Source: Mitsuaria sp. 7
Lineage (GTDB): Bacteria > Pseudomonadota > Gammaproteobacteria > Burkholderiales > Burkholderiaceae_C
Length of the DNA: 64,000 nucleotides
Assembly (NCBI RefSeq): GCF_001653795.1
Contig: NZ_CP011514.1
Location: forward strand, 1,744,998-1,808,997
Direction: 5' to 3'
Within the stretch, counting starts at the first letter, position 1. Every line of letters begins with the position of its first letter. The translations under genes and the position numbers were made by a program. This document shows, in pieces, positions 55,743 to 64,000 of the stretch. The notes under the pieces were generated by a model that was not told where the DNA came from, did no database searches, and saw nothing but the letters and a program-made list of their open reading frames with translations.

Positions 55743-55928
55743 CTCGATTCCTTTCAACAACCGGTCGTTCCGGTTTCCAAGGGTCAGGGAGGACGCGAAG
55801 AGCCCTCGCGTCGGCGCCGCGCGGCGGGGGAAAGCCTCCGTCGCGCCTCCCTTGGTGGACCTTCGCCGTCCGGTCGCTCGACCACCCGCCGACGCGGTTA
55901 GGATGACTGCTTCGCCCGCGTGCCTTCG

Positions 55929-58091
55929 ATGGACCGACCGCTCCTCTACGCCCCCCGCTCACTGACGCGACTGGCCTTGTGGCTCGCGGCGGGCAACCTC
56001 GTCATCGCCGCGGCGATCGCGACCGCGACCTGGCTGGCCTTGCAGGCCGGGCGCGAGTCCGACCTCACCCGCGCCCGCGAGACCACCGAGAACCTGGCCG
56101 CCAGCCTCAGCATCGAGATCGGCGCCGAGCTCAAGCAGGTCGACAACGCGCTGTCGACGCTGGCCCTGCAGTACCGGCGCACCGCCGGCGATCCGGAACA
56201 GGTCCGGCGCGCGATGGAACGCGCGCTGGCCGACCAGCGCAGCCTGCTGCCGCAGGTCGACGCCATCCGGATCACCGACGCGCGCGGCCAGGTCTTGTAC
56301 GGGCTGGCCGGCGAGGAAGGCGCGCTCAACGTCGGCGACCGAGACTACTTCCAGCGCGCCCGCGACAGCGACGTCGACGTGGTCGTCATCTCCGAACCCC
56401 TGTTCGGCCGCGTGCTGCACAAGTGGGGCATCGCCGTCTCGCGCCGGCTGGAGCACGAGGACGGCAGCTTCGCCGGCGCGGTCTACACGACCTTGTCGAC
56501 GGAGCACTTCATCGAAAGCTTCAAGGGTCTGACGATAGGCGCCGAGGGCGCGATCTCGCTGCGCACGCGCAGCCAGCGCCTGATCGCACGCTACTCGGCC
56601 ACGGAGCCGCATTCGATCCGCGGCATCGGCGACGTGATCGTGTCCGAGGACCTGATGCGCAAGATCGCCGCCGACCCGCGGCAGGGCTGGTACATGACGC
56701 GGACCAAGCTCGACAACATCGAGCGCATCACCTGCTACCGCGAGGTGCGCGGGTATCCGCTGACGATCTTCACCGGCGCGAGCACCGCGGAGTTCCTGGC
56801 CGCCTGGCGCGGCGAGGTCGTGCAGCAGAGCGCGCTGGCCGGGGTCGTCATCCTGACGGTGCTGGGGTGTTCGCTGCTGGTCTTCCTGCAGCAGCGACGC
56901 GACCGGCGCGCGGCGATCGGGCTGCAGCAGCTCGCGCTGGAGCAGCAGCTGATGCTGGACAACGACATGGTCGGCATGATGCGCCTGCGCGACCGCACGG
57001 TGGTCTGGAAGAACCGCGCGCTCGCCTCGCTGTTCGGCTACGCGCCGGGCGAGCTGAACGGCCAGACCACGCGGGCGCTCTACCTGGACGACGCGAGCTT
57101 CCGCCAGATCGGCGACGCCGCCTACCCGGCGATCGCCGCGGGACGGCGTTTCCGCCAGCAGCTGCGGATGCGGCGCAAGGACGGCACGCCGGTGTGGATC
57201 GACCTCAGCGGCGCGTCGGTCGCCGAGCGCGAGTCGCTGTGGATGATGATCGACATCTCCGCGCTGAAGGAGAGCGAGGCCACCGCGCAGCATCTGGCGG
57301 TGCACGACGCCTTGACCGGACTGCCCAACCGCGTGCGCTTCACCGAGCGGCTGGCCGGCGCGATGACGCTGCTGGGCGAGCGCGTGGGGCTGGTGGCGGT
57401 GTGCTGGGTGGACCTGGACGGCTTCAAGGACCTGAACGACCAGTTCGGCCACGAGGCCGGCGACGTGGTGCTGCGCGTGGTCGGTCAGCGGCTGCTGGCG
57501 GGCGTGCGCAACCATGACCTGGTGGCCCGGATGGGCGGCGACGAGTTCGCGATCCTGCTCACCGCCTTGCGCGCCGAGCATGAGGCGGAGCCGGCGCTGC
57601 GACGCATGCTGGAATCGGTGGCCGAGCCTATCCGGCTGCCCGACGGGACCCAGGCGTCGGTCACCGCGAGCATCGGCATCGCGTTTGCCCCTCACCATGG
57701 CCGCCAGGCGGAGTCGCTGATGCGGCTTGCCGAAACGGCGATGACGACGGCCAAGCGCGCGGGCAAACGCCGCTTCGTGTCGGCCAGCAGCCTGCCAGGG
57801 ATAGCCATGAACGCACCGAATTCACCGTCGACCTCCGTCGGCCCTGACGCGCCCACGCCCGTGGACGCGATCGACACGCCCTCCGGGCCCGCGCCGGAGT
57901 CGGGGACGGAGGAGGCCGGGGACGTGAAGGGCAAGCGCGCCGCGCCGGCCTCGCCGCGTCCGCACGACCCGGGTCCGCCGGCCGTGCCGGACCATTCATT
58001 CGACGAATCGGTCGCCGGGGAGGAAGATCCCGGCGCCACGCTCGACGGCGAGGACAGCAGCCGCGTGCCGCCCTCGCGCAAGCCGGGCTGA
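55929..58091 (+). CDS. Membrane diguanylate cyclase with Cache, PAS and GGDEF domains
   Basis: 720 residues from ATG 55929 (GTG at 55920 is the alternative). TM1 (about 15-40), a dCache-like periplasmic sensor domain (about 45-285, including GDRDYFQRARDSDVDVVVIS), TM2 (about 300-325), PAS (about 345-450), and a GGDEF domain with LPNRVRF and active-site MGGDEFAIL. Expected to make cyclic-di-GMP on sensing an external ligand. No EAL domain follows. The last 90 residues are Pro/Ser/Asp-rich and probably disordered. Confidence 0.9.
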   Translation: MDRPLLYAPRSLTRLALWLAAGNLVIAAAIATATWLALQAGRESDLTRARETTENLAASLSIEIGAELKQVDNALSTLALQYRRTAGDPEQVRRAMERALADQRSLLPQVDAIRITDARGQVLYGLAGEEGALNVGDRDYFQRARDSDVDVVVISEPLFGRVLHKWGIAVSRRLEHEDGSFAGAVYTTLSTEHFIESFKGLTIGAEGAISLRTRSQRLIARYSATEPHSIRGIGDVIVSEDLMRKIAADPRQGWYMTRTKLDNIERITCYREVRGYPLTIFTGASTAEFLAAWRGEVVQQSALAGVVILTVLGCSLLVFLQQRRDRRAAIGLQQLALEQQLMLDNDMVGMMRLRDRTVVWKNRALASLFGYAPGELNGQTTRALYLDDASFRQIGDAAYPAIAAGRRFRQQLRMRRKDGTPVWIDLSGASVAERESLWMMIDISALKESEATAQHLAVHDALTGLPNRVRFTERLAGAMTLLGERVGLVAVCWVDLDGFKDLNDQFGHEAGDVVLRVVGQRLLAGVRNHDLVARMGGDEFAILLTALRAEHEAEPALRRMLESVAEPIRLPDGTQASVTASIGIAFAPHHGRQAESLMRLAETAMTTAKRAGKRRFVSASSLPGIAMNAPNSPSTSVGPDAPTPVDAIDTPSGPAPESGTEEAGDVKGKRAAPASPRPHDPGPPAVPDHSFDESVAGEEDPGATLDGEDSSRVPPSRKPG

Positions 58092-58157
58092 AACGGCGTC
58101 GGGCCTTGGGGCCACGCCTTCTCCACGCCTTCTCCACGTTCCGCGGGAGCGATCGTC

Positions 58158-58340
58158 ATGTCCGAGGAAACCTCCAGTCCGCACAACAGCGAACGCCATC
58201 GCGTGAACGTGCAGGACGACTACGAGCTGCGGTATTGGGGCGAGCGCTTCGGTGTCTCGCCGGAGTTGCTGCGGCATGCGGTGGATGCCGTCGGCACCAG
58301 CGCCAGGTCGGTCGAGGAGTGGTTGCAGGCGCATCGCTGA
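58158..58340 (+). CDS. DUF3606 small protein
   Basis: 60 residues. Core NVQDDYELRYWGERFGVSPELL and AVDAVGTSARSVEEWLQ match DUF3606, short proteins of unknown function that resemble a helix-turn-helix. Its stop is three bases before the repeat at 58344. Confidence 0.85.
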   Translation: MSEETSSPHNSERHRVNVQDDYELRYWGERFGVSPELLRHAVDAVGTSARSVEEWLQAHR

Positions 58341-58343
58341 GGC

Positions 58344-58479
58344 TTCAGCACTGCCACCGCCGCTGGCCCTCACCCCTGCCCTCTCCCGCAAGCGGGAGAG
58401 GGAGTCCGACCGGCGCCCTTCTTACTCCCTCTCCCGCTTGCGGGAGAGGGCGGGGGTGAGGGCCAGCGGCCTCGGCAGT
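58344..58479. repeat. Inverted pair of the 62-base dispersed repeat (MITE/REP-like)
   Basis: One copy at 58344-58405 faces a slightly diverged copy at 58424-58479 across an 18-base spacer, so the transcript could fold into a long hairpin. Each arm carries the short palindrome CCCTCTCCCGCAAGCGGGAG. It lies between DUF3606 and the paoA-like gene; no transposase is nearby. A single copy is at 49960-50021. Confidence 0.88.
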
Positions 58480-58554
58480 CAAAAGGAATGGGGAGTGGCA
58501 CGACGATTGCCAGTTCCTGGGCTTGCCGATCCCGGCCAGCCAGGAGTCCCCAGC

Positions 58555-59319
58555 ATGGATCTCGACACGGATCGATCGGACGCGGACATCGCGTCTTCCC
58601 TGTCCCCTCCGGACAACCCCTCATGCGACGCCGAGTCCTGCGCGATCTCGCGCCGCGGCCTGCTGATCGCCGGCGCGGGCGCGTCCGCCGCGGTGGCCGC
58701 CGGTGCCCCGCTGGAAGCCGCCGCGCAAGCGCCCTCGCCCGCCAGTCCGAAGCCTCAGGAGAACCTCGTGGCCACCTCCCGCGTGACGCTCAGCGTCAAC
58801 GGCCAGCCGCACACGCTGGTCGTCGACAACCGCACCTCGCTGCTGGACCTGCTGCGCGAACACCTGCAGCTCACCGGCACCAAGAAGGGCTGCGACCACG
58901 GCCAGTGCGGCGCCTGCACCATCCACCTCGACGGCCGGCGCGTCAACGCCTGCCTGACGCTGGCCGTGATGCACGAAGGCGCCAAGGTCGTGACCATCGA
59001 AGGTCTGGGCACGCCCGAGAAGATGCATCCGATGCAGACGGCCTTCGTGCGGCATGACGGCTACCAGTGCGGCTACTGCACGCCGGGCCAGATCTGTTCG
59101 GCGGTCGCGGTCCTCGACGAGATCAAGGCCGGCGTGCCGAGTCACGTCACGCCCGACATCAACGTCCGCCCGCTGCTGTCCATCGACGAGCTGCGCGAAC
59201 GCATGAGCGGCAACCTCTGTCGCTGCGGGGCCTACTCCAACATCATCGACGCCATGGCCGACGTGGCCGGCATTCCAGGTGGCAGTGTGCCGGGCACCGG
59301 CGACCGGAGGTCCGCATGA
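58555..59319 (+). CDS. paoA: Aldehyde oxidoreductase iron-sulfur subunit (PaoA-type)
   Basis: 254 residues from ATG 58555. Tat signal ([20 protein letters not shown]). Two [2Fe-2S] domains: plant-type [20 protein letters not shown] and the C-terminal CGYCTPGQ ... [10 protein letters not shown]. Small subunit of a periplasmic xanthine-oxidase-family enzyme as in E. coli PaoABC, which oxidises aldehydes. Operon with the FAD and molybdenum subunits; it overlaps the next gene by four bases. Confidence 0.92.
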   Translation: MDLDTDRSDADIASSLSPPDNPSCDAESCAISRRGLLIAGAGASAAVAAGAPLEAAAQAPSPASPKPQENLVATSRVTLSVNGQPHTLVVDNRTSLLDLLREHLQLTGTKKGCDHGQCGACTIHLDGRRVNACLTLAVMHEGAKVVTIEGLGTPEKMHPMQTAFVRHDGYQCGYCTPGQICSAVAVLDEIKAGVPSHVTPDINVRPLLSIDELRERMSGNLCRCGAYSNIIDAMADVAGIPGGSVPGTGDRRSA

Positions 59320-60281
59320 AGCCGTTCACCTTCGAGCGCGCGGCCTCGCCGGCCGCCGCCGTGGCCGCCGCCGCGAAGCAGCCCGGCGCGCGTTTCATCG
59401 CCGGCGGGACCAACCTGCTCGACCTGATGAAGCTGCAGGTCGAGACCCCCACGCACCTGATCGATGTGAACGGCCTCGGCCTGGACCGCATCGAGGCGGG
59501 CGCCGACGGCGGCCTGCGCATCGGCGCGCTGGTGCGCAACACCGACCTCGCCGCCGACGCGCGCGTGCGACGCGACTACGGCGTGCTGTCGCGGGCGCTG
59601 CTCGCCGGTGCGTCGGGCCAGTTGCGCAACCGCGCGACGACCGCCGGCAACCTGCTGCAGCGCACGCGCTGCCCCTACTTCTACGACACCGACCAGCCCT
59701 GCAACAAGCGCAAGCCCGGCAGCGGCTGCTCGGCGATAGGCGGCATGAGCCGGCCGCTCGCGGTCATCGGCGTGAGCGAGGCCTGCATCGCCTCGCACCC
59801 GAGCGACATGGCCGTGGCGATGCGGGTCCTGGACGCGACCGTCGAGACGATGCGCCCCGACGGCCAGGCGCGGCGCATCCCGATCGCGGACTTCCACCGG
59901 CTGCCCGGCAACACGCCGCATCTCGAAACCACGCTCGAGGCCGGTGAGCTCATCACCGCGGTGACGCTGCCCAGGCCCACGGGCGGCACCCACGTCTATC
60001 ACAAGGTCCGCGACCGGGCGTCGTATGCATTCGCGCTGGTCTCGGTGGGCGCGATCGTGCAGCGCGACGGCACGGGACGTTTCGCCGTCGGCGGTATCGC
60101 GCCCAAGCCGTGGCGGTCCGACGCCGCCGAGCGTGATCTGCGACGAGGCGCCTCCGCTGCCGCGCAAGCGCTGCTCACCGGCGCCACGCCGACCGCCGAG
60201 AACGCCTTCAAGCTGCCGCTGGTGGAGCGCACGCTCGCCGCCGTGCTGGCGCAGGCCAAGGTCACCGGGAGGACCGCATGA
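59316..60281 (+). CDS. paoB: Aldehyde oxidoreductase FAD subunit (PaoB-type)
   Basis: 321 residues. FAD-binding PCMH-type domain with [16 protein letters not shown] and [17 protein letters not shown]. The insertion [20 protein letters not shown] followed by Cys matches the extra [4Fe-4S] cluster of PaoB. Coupled to both neighbours by four-base overlaps (ATGA). Passes electrons from the iron-sulfur subunit to an acceptor. Confidence 0.93.
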   Translation: MKPFTFERAASPAAAVAAAAKQPGARFIAGGTNLLDLMKLQVETPTHLIDVNGLGLDRIEAGADGGLRIGALVRNTDLAADARVRRDYGVLSRALLAGASGQLRNRATTAGNLLQRTRCPYFYDTDQPCNKRKPGSGCSAIGGMSRPLAVIGVSEACIASHPSDMAVAMRVLDATVETMRPDGQARRIPIADFHRLPGNTPHLETTLEAGELITAVTLPRPTGGTHVYHKVRDRASYAFALVSVGAIVQRDGTGRFAVGGIAPKPWRSDAAERDLRRGASAAAQALLTGATPTAENAFKLPLVERTLAAVLAQAKVTGRTA

Positions 60282-62500
60282 AGTTCGACACCCCCGCCAC
60301 CACGAACCCGATCGATCAACTGCGCGTCGTCGGCAAGCCGACCGACCGCATCGACGGGCCGCGCAAGACCACCGGCACCGCGCCCTATGCGTACGAACGC
60401 CATGACGTCGCGAAGAACGTCGCCTATGGTGTGGTCGTCGGCGCCGGCATCGCCAAGGGCCGCATCTCGACGCTGGACGTCCAGGCGGCCGAAGCCGCGC
60501 CGGGCGTGCTCGCCATCGTCACGGCCTACAACGCCGGCAAGCTCGGCAAGGGCAACATGAACACCGCCAAGCTGCTCGGCGGGCCGGAGATCGAGCACTA
60601 CCACCAGGCGATCGCCGTGGTCGTCGCCGAGAGCTTCGAGCAGGCGCGCGCGGGCGCGGCGCTGATCCGCGTCGAGTACGCGCGCGAGGACGGCGCCTTC
60701 AGCCTGGCCAAGGCCAAGGACGGCGCCAAGCCGCCGAAGGAGGCGAACGACACGCCGCCCTCGACCCAGGTCGGCGATTTCGACGGGGCCTTCGCGCAGG
60801 CGGCGGTGAAGATCGACCAGACCTACACGACACCCGACCAGTCGCACGCGATGATGGAACCGCATGCGACGCTGGCCGTCTGGGAGGGCGACAAGCTCAC
60901 GGTCTGGACCGCCAACCAGATGATCGACTGGGGCCGCGGCGACCTCGCGAAGACGCTGGGCCTCGGACGCGACAAGGTGCGGCTGATCTCGCCCTTCATC
61001 GGCGGCGGTTTCGGCGGCAAGTTGTTCCTGCGCGCGGACGTGCTGATGGCCGCGCTGGGCGCGAAGGCCAGCGGGCGACCGGTGAAGGTCGCGCTGCAGC
61101 GGCCCTTGATGATGAACAACACGACGCACCGGCCCGCGACCATCCAGCGCCTGCGCATCGCCGCGGGCCGGGACGGGAAGATCACGGCGATCGGGCATGA
61201 GAGCTGGTCGGGCGACCTGCCCGGCGGCGGGCCCGAGACGGCCGTCGCGCAGACGCGGCTGCTCTACGCCGGCGCGAACCGGATGACCGCGATGAAGCTC
61301 GCGGTGCTGGACCTGCCCGAAGGCAACGCGATGCGCGCGCCAGGCGAGGCGCCGGGGCTGATGGCGCTGGAGATCGCGATCGACGAGATCGCCGAGAAGG
61401 TCGGCATGGACCCGGTCCAGTTCCGCATCACCAACGACACGCAGGTCGATCCGGAGAAGCCGGAACGGCCGTTCTCGCAGCGCCGCCTGACCGAGTGCCT
61501 GCGCACGGGCGCCGAGCGTTTCGGCTGGAGCAGGCGCGCCGCGCCGGGTCAGCGGCGTGAGGGGCCTGGCGGCCGCTGGCTGATCGGCCTGGGCGTGGCG
61601 GCGGCGTTCCGCAACAACATCGTGATGAAGTCCGCCGCCCGCGTGCGGCTGGACCGCCGCGGCATCGTCACCGTCGAGACCGACATGACCGACATCGGCA
61701 CGGGCACCTACACCGTGCTGGCGCAGACGGCGGCGGAGATGATGGGCGTCGGCCTCGAGCAGGTCGTCGTGCGGCTGGGCGATTCGGCGCTGCCGGTGTC
61801 GGCGGGCTCGGGCGGGCAATGGGGCGCCAACAGCTCGGCCTCGGGCGTGTACGCGGCCTGCGCCGCGCTGCGCGAGATGGTCGCGAAGAAGGCCGGCTTC
61901 GACGCCAAGGCCGCGAAGGACGCCGTGTTCGCCGACGGCCAGATCCGCGCCGGCGGACGCAGCCTGTCGCTGGGCGAGGTCGCCGGCAACGAGGGCCTCG
62001 CCGCCGAGGACAGGATCGAGTTCGGCGACCTCGACAAGAAGTACCAGCAGTCGACCTTCGGCGGCCACTTCGTGGAGGTGGCGGTGGACGCCTTCACCGG
62101 CGAGGTCCGCGTGCGGCGCATGCTGGCCGTATGCGCGGCGGGTCGCATCCTCAACCCGAAGGCGGCGCGCAGCCAGGTCATCGGCGCGATGACGATGGGC
62201 GTCGGCGCGGCGTTGATGGAAGCGTTGCATGTCGACGAGCGGCGCGGCTTCTTCGTCAACCACGACCTCGCGGGCTACGAGGTGCCGGCCCACGCCGACA
62301 TCCCGCACCAGGAGGTCGTATTCCTCGACGAGACCGATCCGATCTCCTCGCCCATGAAAGCCAAGGGCGTCGGGGAGCTGGGCATCTGCGGCGTGGCCGC
62401 CGCCGTCGCCAACGCGATCTACAACGCCACCGGCATCCGCGTCCGGGACTATCCGGTGACGCTCGACAAGCTGCTCAAGGAGTTGCCGAAGGTGGCTTGA
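60278..62500 (+). CDS. paoC: Aldehyde oxidoreductase molybdenum subunit (PaoC-type)
   Basis: 740 residues, molybdopterin-cytosine-dinucleotide-binding subunit. [44 protein letters not shown] and the C-terminal [13 protein letters not shown] (catalytic Glu) are as in PaoC/xanthine dehydrogenase large chains. No signal sequence, so it would be exported with PaoA. No PaoD/XdhC-type insertion chaperone gene follows in the window. Confidence 0.94.
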   Translation: MKFDTPATTNPIDQLRVVGKPTDRIDGPRKTTGTAPYAYERHDVAKNVAYGVVVGAGIAKGRISTLDVQAAEAAPGVLAIVTAYNAGKLGKGNMNTAKLLGGPEIEHYHQAIAVVVAESFEQARAGAALIRVEYAREDGAFSLAKAKDGAKPPKEANDTPPSTQVGDFDGAFAQAAVKIDQTYTTPDQSHAMMEPHATLAVWEGDKLTVWTANQMIDWGRGDLAKTLGLGRDKVRLISPFIGGGFGGKLFLRADVLMAALGAKASGRPVKVALQRPLMMNNTTHRPATIQRLRIAAGRDGKITAIGHESWSGDLPGGGPETAVAQTRLLYAGANRMTAMKLAVLDLPEGNAMRAPGEAPGLMALEIAIDEIAEKVGMDPVQFRITNDTQVDPEKPERPFSQRRLTECLRTGAERFGWSRRAAPGQRREGPGGRWLIGLGVAAAFRNNIVMKSAARVRLDRRGIVTVETDMTDIGTGTYTVLAQTAAEMMGVGLEQVVVRLGDSALPVSAGSGGQWGANSSASGVYAACAALREMVAKKAGFDAKAAKDAVFADGQIRAGGRSLSLGEVAGNEGLAAEDRIEFGDLDKKYQQSTFGGHFVEVAVDAFTGEVRVRRMLAVCAAGRILNPKAARSQVIGAMTMGVGAALMEALHVDERRGFFVNHDLAGYEVPAHADIPHQEVVFLDETDPISSPMKAKGVGELGICGVAAAVANAIYNATGIRVRDYPVTLDKLLKELPKVA

Positions 62501-62695
62501 CGGTCGCTCGTCAGCGCGACGCGATGGTCGCCAACCGGAGAGCTCCGACTGAGGCGAGTCCAGATGTCATCGCCTACCGCTGCTTCCAACATGAAGGTCT
62601 CCGGATCCGAGTCGCAGCGGGCGCATCAGTCGGGGGACGCGAGGCACCCCGGTTCCCGGGTGCGGACAACGACTCCAGCGCGCGCAAACCAGGCC

Positions 62696-64000
62696 CTAGA
62701 CGGCTTCGCCCGTCGGATTCATGGCCTCGGCGAGCACGGCCGCCAGCACATCCACGTCATAGGGCTTGGGCACCAGCGGCACGTTGGGCGCCTCCTCGAT
62801 GCGCACCGGATGGCCGCTGGCCAGCACGACCGGCAGCGTGGGCTTGAGCACCTTCAAGGTCCGCGCCAGGTCCACGCCGCTGCGCGCCCCCGGCATCACG
62901 ATGTCGGTCAGCACCACGTCGGCGGCGAGGCCGCCGCGCAGCTGATCCAGCGCCTGGTCCGCGGTCGGCGCCGTCTTCACGGTGAAGCCGCGTTCCTCCA
63001 GCGCCTGCGCGGTCAGCTCGCGCACCGAGGGCTCGTCCTCCACCAGCAGGACCGTGCCGGCGAAGCGCCGTTCCGGCGCGGACGAGGGCACGGTCAAGAC
63101 CTGACCCTGCGCCTCCACGTCCGATGCCGTCCTGCCGTGCGAGCGCGGCAGCCACAGCGTGACCTCCGTGCCCAGGCCGATCTTGCTGATGATGCCGGCC
63201 GTGCCGCCCGCCGAGCGCGCCAGCGCATAGACCTGCGCCAGCCCGAGGCCCGTGCCCTGCCCCACCGGCTTGGTGGTGAAGAAGGGTTCGAAGGCGCGTT
63301 CCATCTGCTCCTGCGACATGCCGTCGCCGGTGTCGCGCACCGCGATGGCGACGTAGTCTCCCGGCAGCAGCTCCGGTGCGAGCCCCACCGGATCGCCCTC
63401 CGCCAGCATTCGATTGCGCGCGGAGACGGTGAGGCGACCCCGTCCGTGCATCGCATCGCGCGCGTTCAGCGCGAGGTTCAGCACCGCCAGCTCGAGCTGC
63501 ACCGGGTCCGTGCGCACCGGCCAGAGGTCCTCGTCGATGAGGAGCTCGACCTCGACCGCGGTTCCCACCGCGCCGCCGGCCAGCGCCATCAACTCGGGCA
63601 GTTGGCGGCGCAGGTCGATGACCGCTTCATGCCCCACCTGCGGCCGTCCGAAGGCCAGCAACTGCCGCGTCAGCTGCGCCGCCTTGCCCGTGGCGCGCTG
63701 GCAGGCGTCGAGCGCCGTGTCGGCGCGCGGGTCGGTGCTGAGCCGGCGCGCCAACTGCAGCCCCGTCGTCATCGTCTGCAGCAGGTTGTTGAAGTCGTGC
63801 GCGATGCCGCCGGTCAGCCGGCCCAGCGCCTCCAGCTTCTGGCTGCGCAGCACCGCCTGCTGCGCGCGGCGCGTCTGCTCGACGGCCGCGTCGATCTCCT
63901 CGCGCAGGCGCTGCTCGTTGCCCGCGCGTTCGCGGCTGGCCGTGGCCAAGGCGTGCTGGACGACATCGATCTCGTCGACGCCGCCGGCGGCCTCGACGAT
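62696..64000 (-). CDS. Hybrid sensor histidine kinase with receiver (5' end outside window)
   Basis: Open from the right edge; about 434 residues visible. A coiled-coil linker (RLREEIDAAVEQTRRAQQAV) leads to a HisKA domain with the GGIAHDFNNLL phospho-acceptor motif, a HATPase with DTGDGM and GTGLGLAQVYA, and a C-terminal receiver with Asp in VVLTDIVMPG and Lys in VPKPYD. A usual NtrB-like hybrid kinase. Any sensor domain lies beyond the edge. An internal TTG near 63949 is not a convincing start. Confidence 0.88.
   Translation of the reverse strand: MVEAAGGVDEIDVVQHALATASRERAGNEQRLREEIDAAVEQTRRAQQAVLRSQKLEALGRLTGGIAHDFNNLLQTMTTGLQLARRLSTDPRADTALDACQRATGKAAQLTRQLLAFGRPQVGHEAVIDLRRQLPELMALAGGAVGTAVEVELLIDEDLWPVRTDPVQLELAVLNLALNARDAMHGRGRLTVSARNRMLAEGDPVGLAPELLPGDYVAIAVRDTGDGMSQEQMERAFEPFFTTKPVGQGTGLGLAQVYALARSAGGTAGIISKIGLGTEVTLWLPRSHGRTASDVEAQGQVLTVPSSAPERRFAGTVLLVEDEPSVRELTAQALEERGFTVKTAPTADQALDQLRGGLAADVVLTDIVMPGARSGVDLARTLKVLKPTLPVVLASGHPVRIEEAPNVPLVPKPYDVDVLAAVLAEAMNPTGEAV

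Overview
The window is GC-rich DNA (around 68-70% by eye) with the gene content of a free-living betaproteobacterium of the order Burkholderiales, most like the Roseateles/Mitsuaria/Rubrivivax group. Pointers are a Bug-type tripartite tricarboxylate receptor, a DUF4148 protein, a PEP-CTERM module, a protocatechuate 4,5-cleavage operon and a czcICBA cluster. It reads as chromosomal. I see no rRNA, tRNA, CRISPR array, transposase or phage genes.

Layout. 1-5530: end of an MBL-fold hydrolase, a PAS sensor kinase, the nitric-oxide regulator NorR divergent from flavohaemoglobin Hmp with a NorR/sigma-54 type control region between them, and a dienoyl-CoA isomerase-like crotonase. 5551-9150: a lower-GC island of small minus-strand genes that look like immunity proteins (SMI1/KNR4, two paralogues of one unknown family, several orphans). 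It abuts the HU gene, and the 3' flank of that gene is present twice. 9628-12377: a PEP-CTERM module (choice-of-anchor-J PEP-CTERM protein, post-PEP-CTERM-1 protein, secreted zinc metalloprotease with an inserted PA domain). 13003-23976: hydrolases, a LuxR-HD regulator, LysR/SDR pair, MFS exporter, a hybrid kinase/LuxR response regulator pair and a MipA/OmpV-like porin. 24055-31545: sterol-desaturase-like hydroxylase, DUF1440-DUF4126 fusion, MocR regulator beside an AhpD-like protein, HD phosphohydrolase, serine/threonine dehydratase, and a PIN toxin with two AbrB-type antitoxins. 31655-38144: czcICBA divalent-cation efflux. 38222-47310: beta-family protein, Tat-exported epoxide-hydrolase-like enzyme, DUF4148 protein, a truncated sensor kinase coupled to a two-domain FabG-like reductase, DUF3309 micro-protein, RecQ, and a DUF1778/GNAT toxin-antitoxin pair.

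47346-55349 is a catabolic operon for protocatechuate by 4,5-(meta) cleavage: LysR regulator, ModA-like binding protein without a signal peptide, ligK aldolase, Bug receptor, DUF1932 dehydrogenase, ligI, ligA, ligB, ligC. Ring opening, semialdehyde oxidation, pyrone hydrolysis and the final aldolase are present. The recognised 4-oxalomesaconate tautomerase and hydratase are not, so either they lie elsewhere or an unassigned gene here covers them. 55389-64000 holds a small unknown, a Cache/PAS/GGDEF diguanylate cyclase, DUF3606, paoABC-type periplasmic molybdenum aldehyde oxidoreductase, and the 5'-truncated end of a hybrid sensor kinase.

Non-coding signals of note: a 62-bp dispersed repeat, one copy lying in frame inside the signal-peptide region of the Bug receptor and a second present as an inverted pair at 58344-58479; a candidate small RNA or attenuator at 18300-18410; and recurring C-run/G-run palindromes upstream of several genes.
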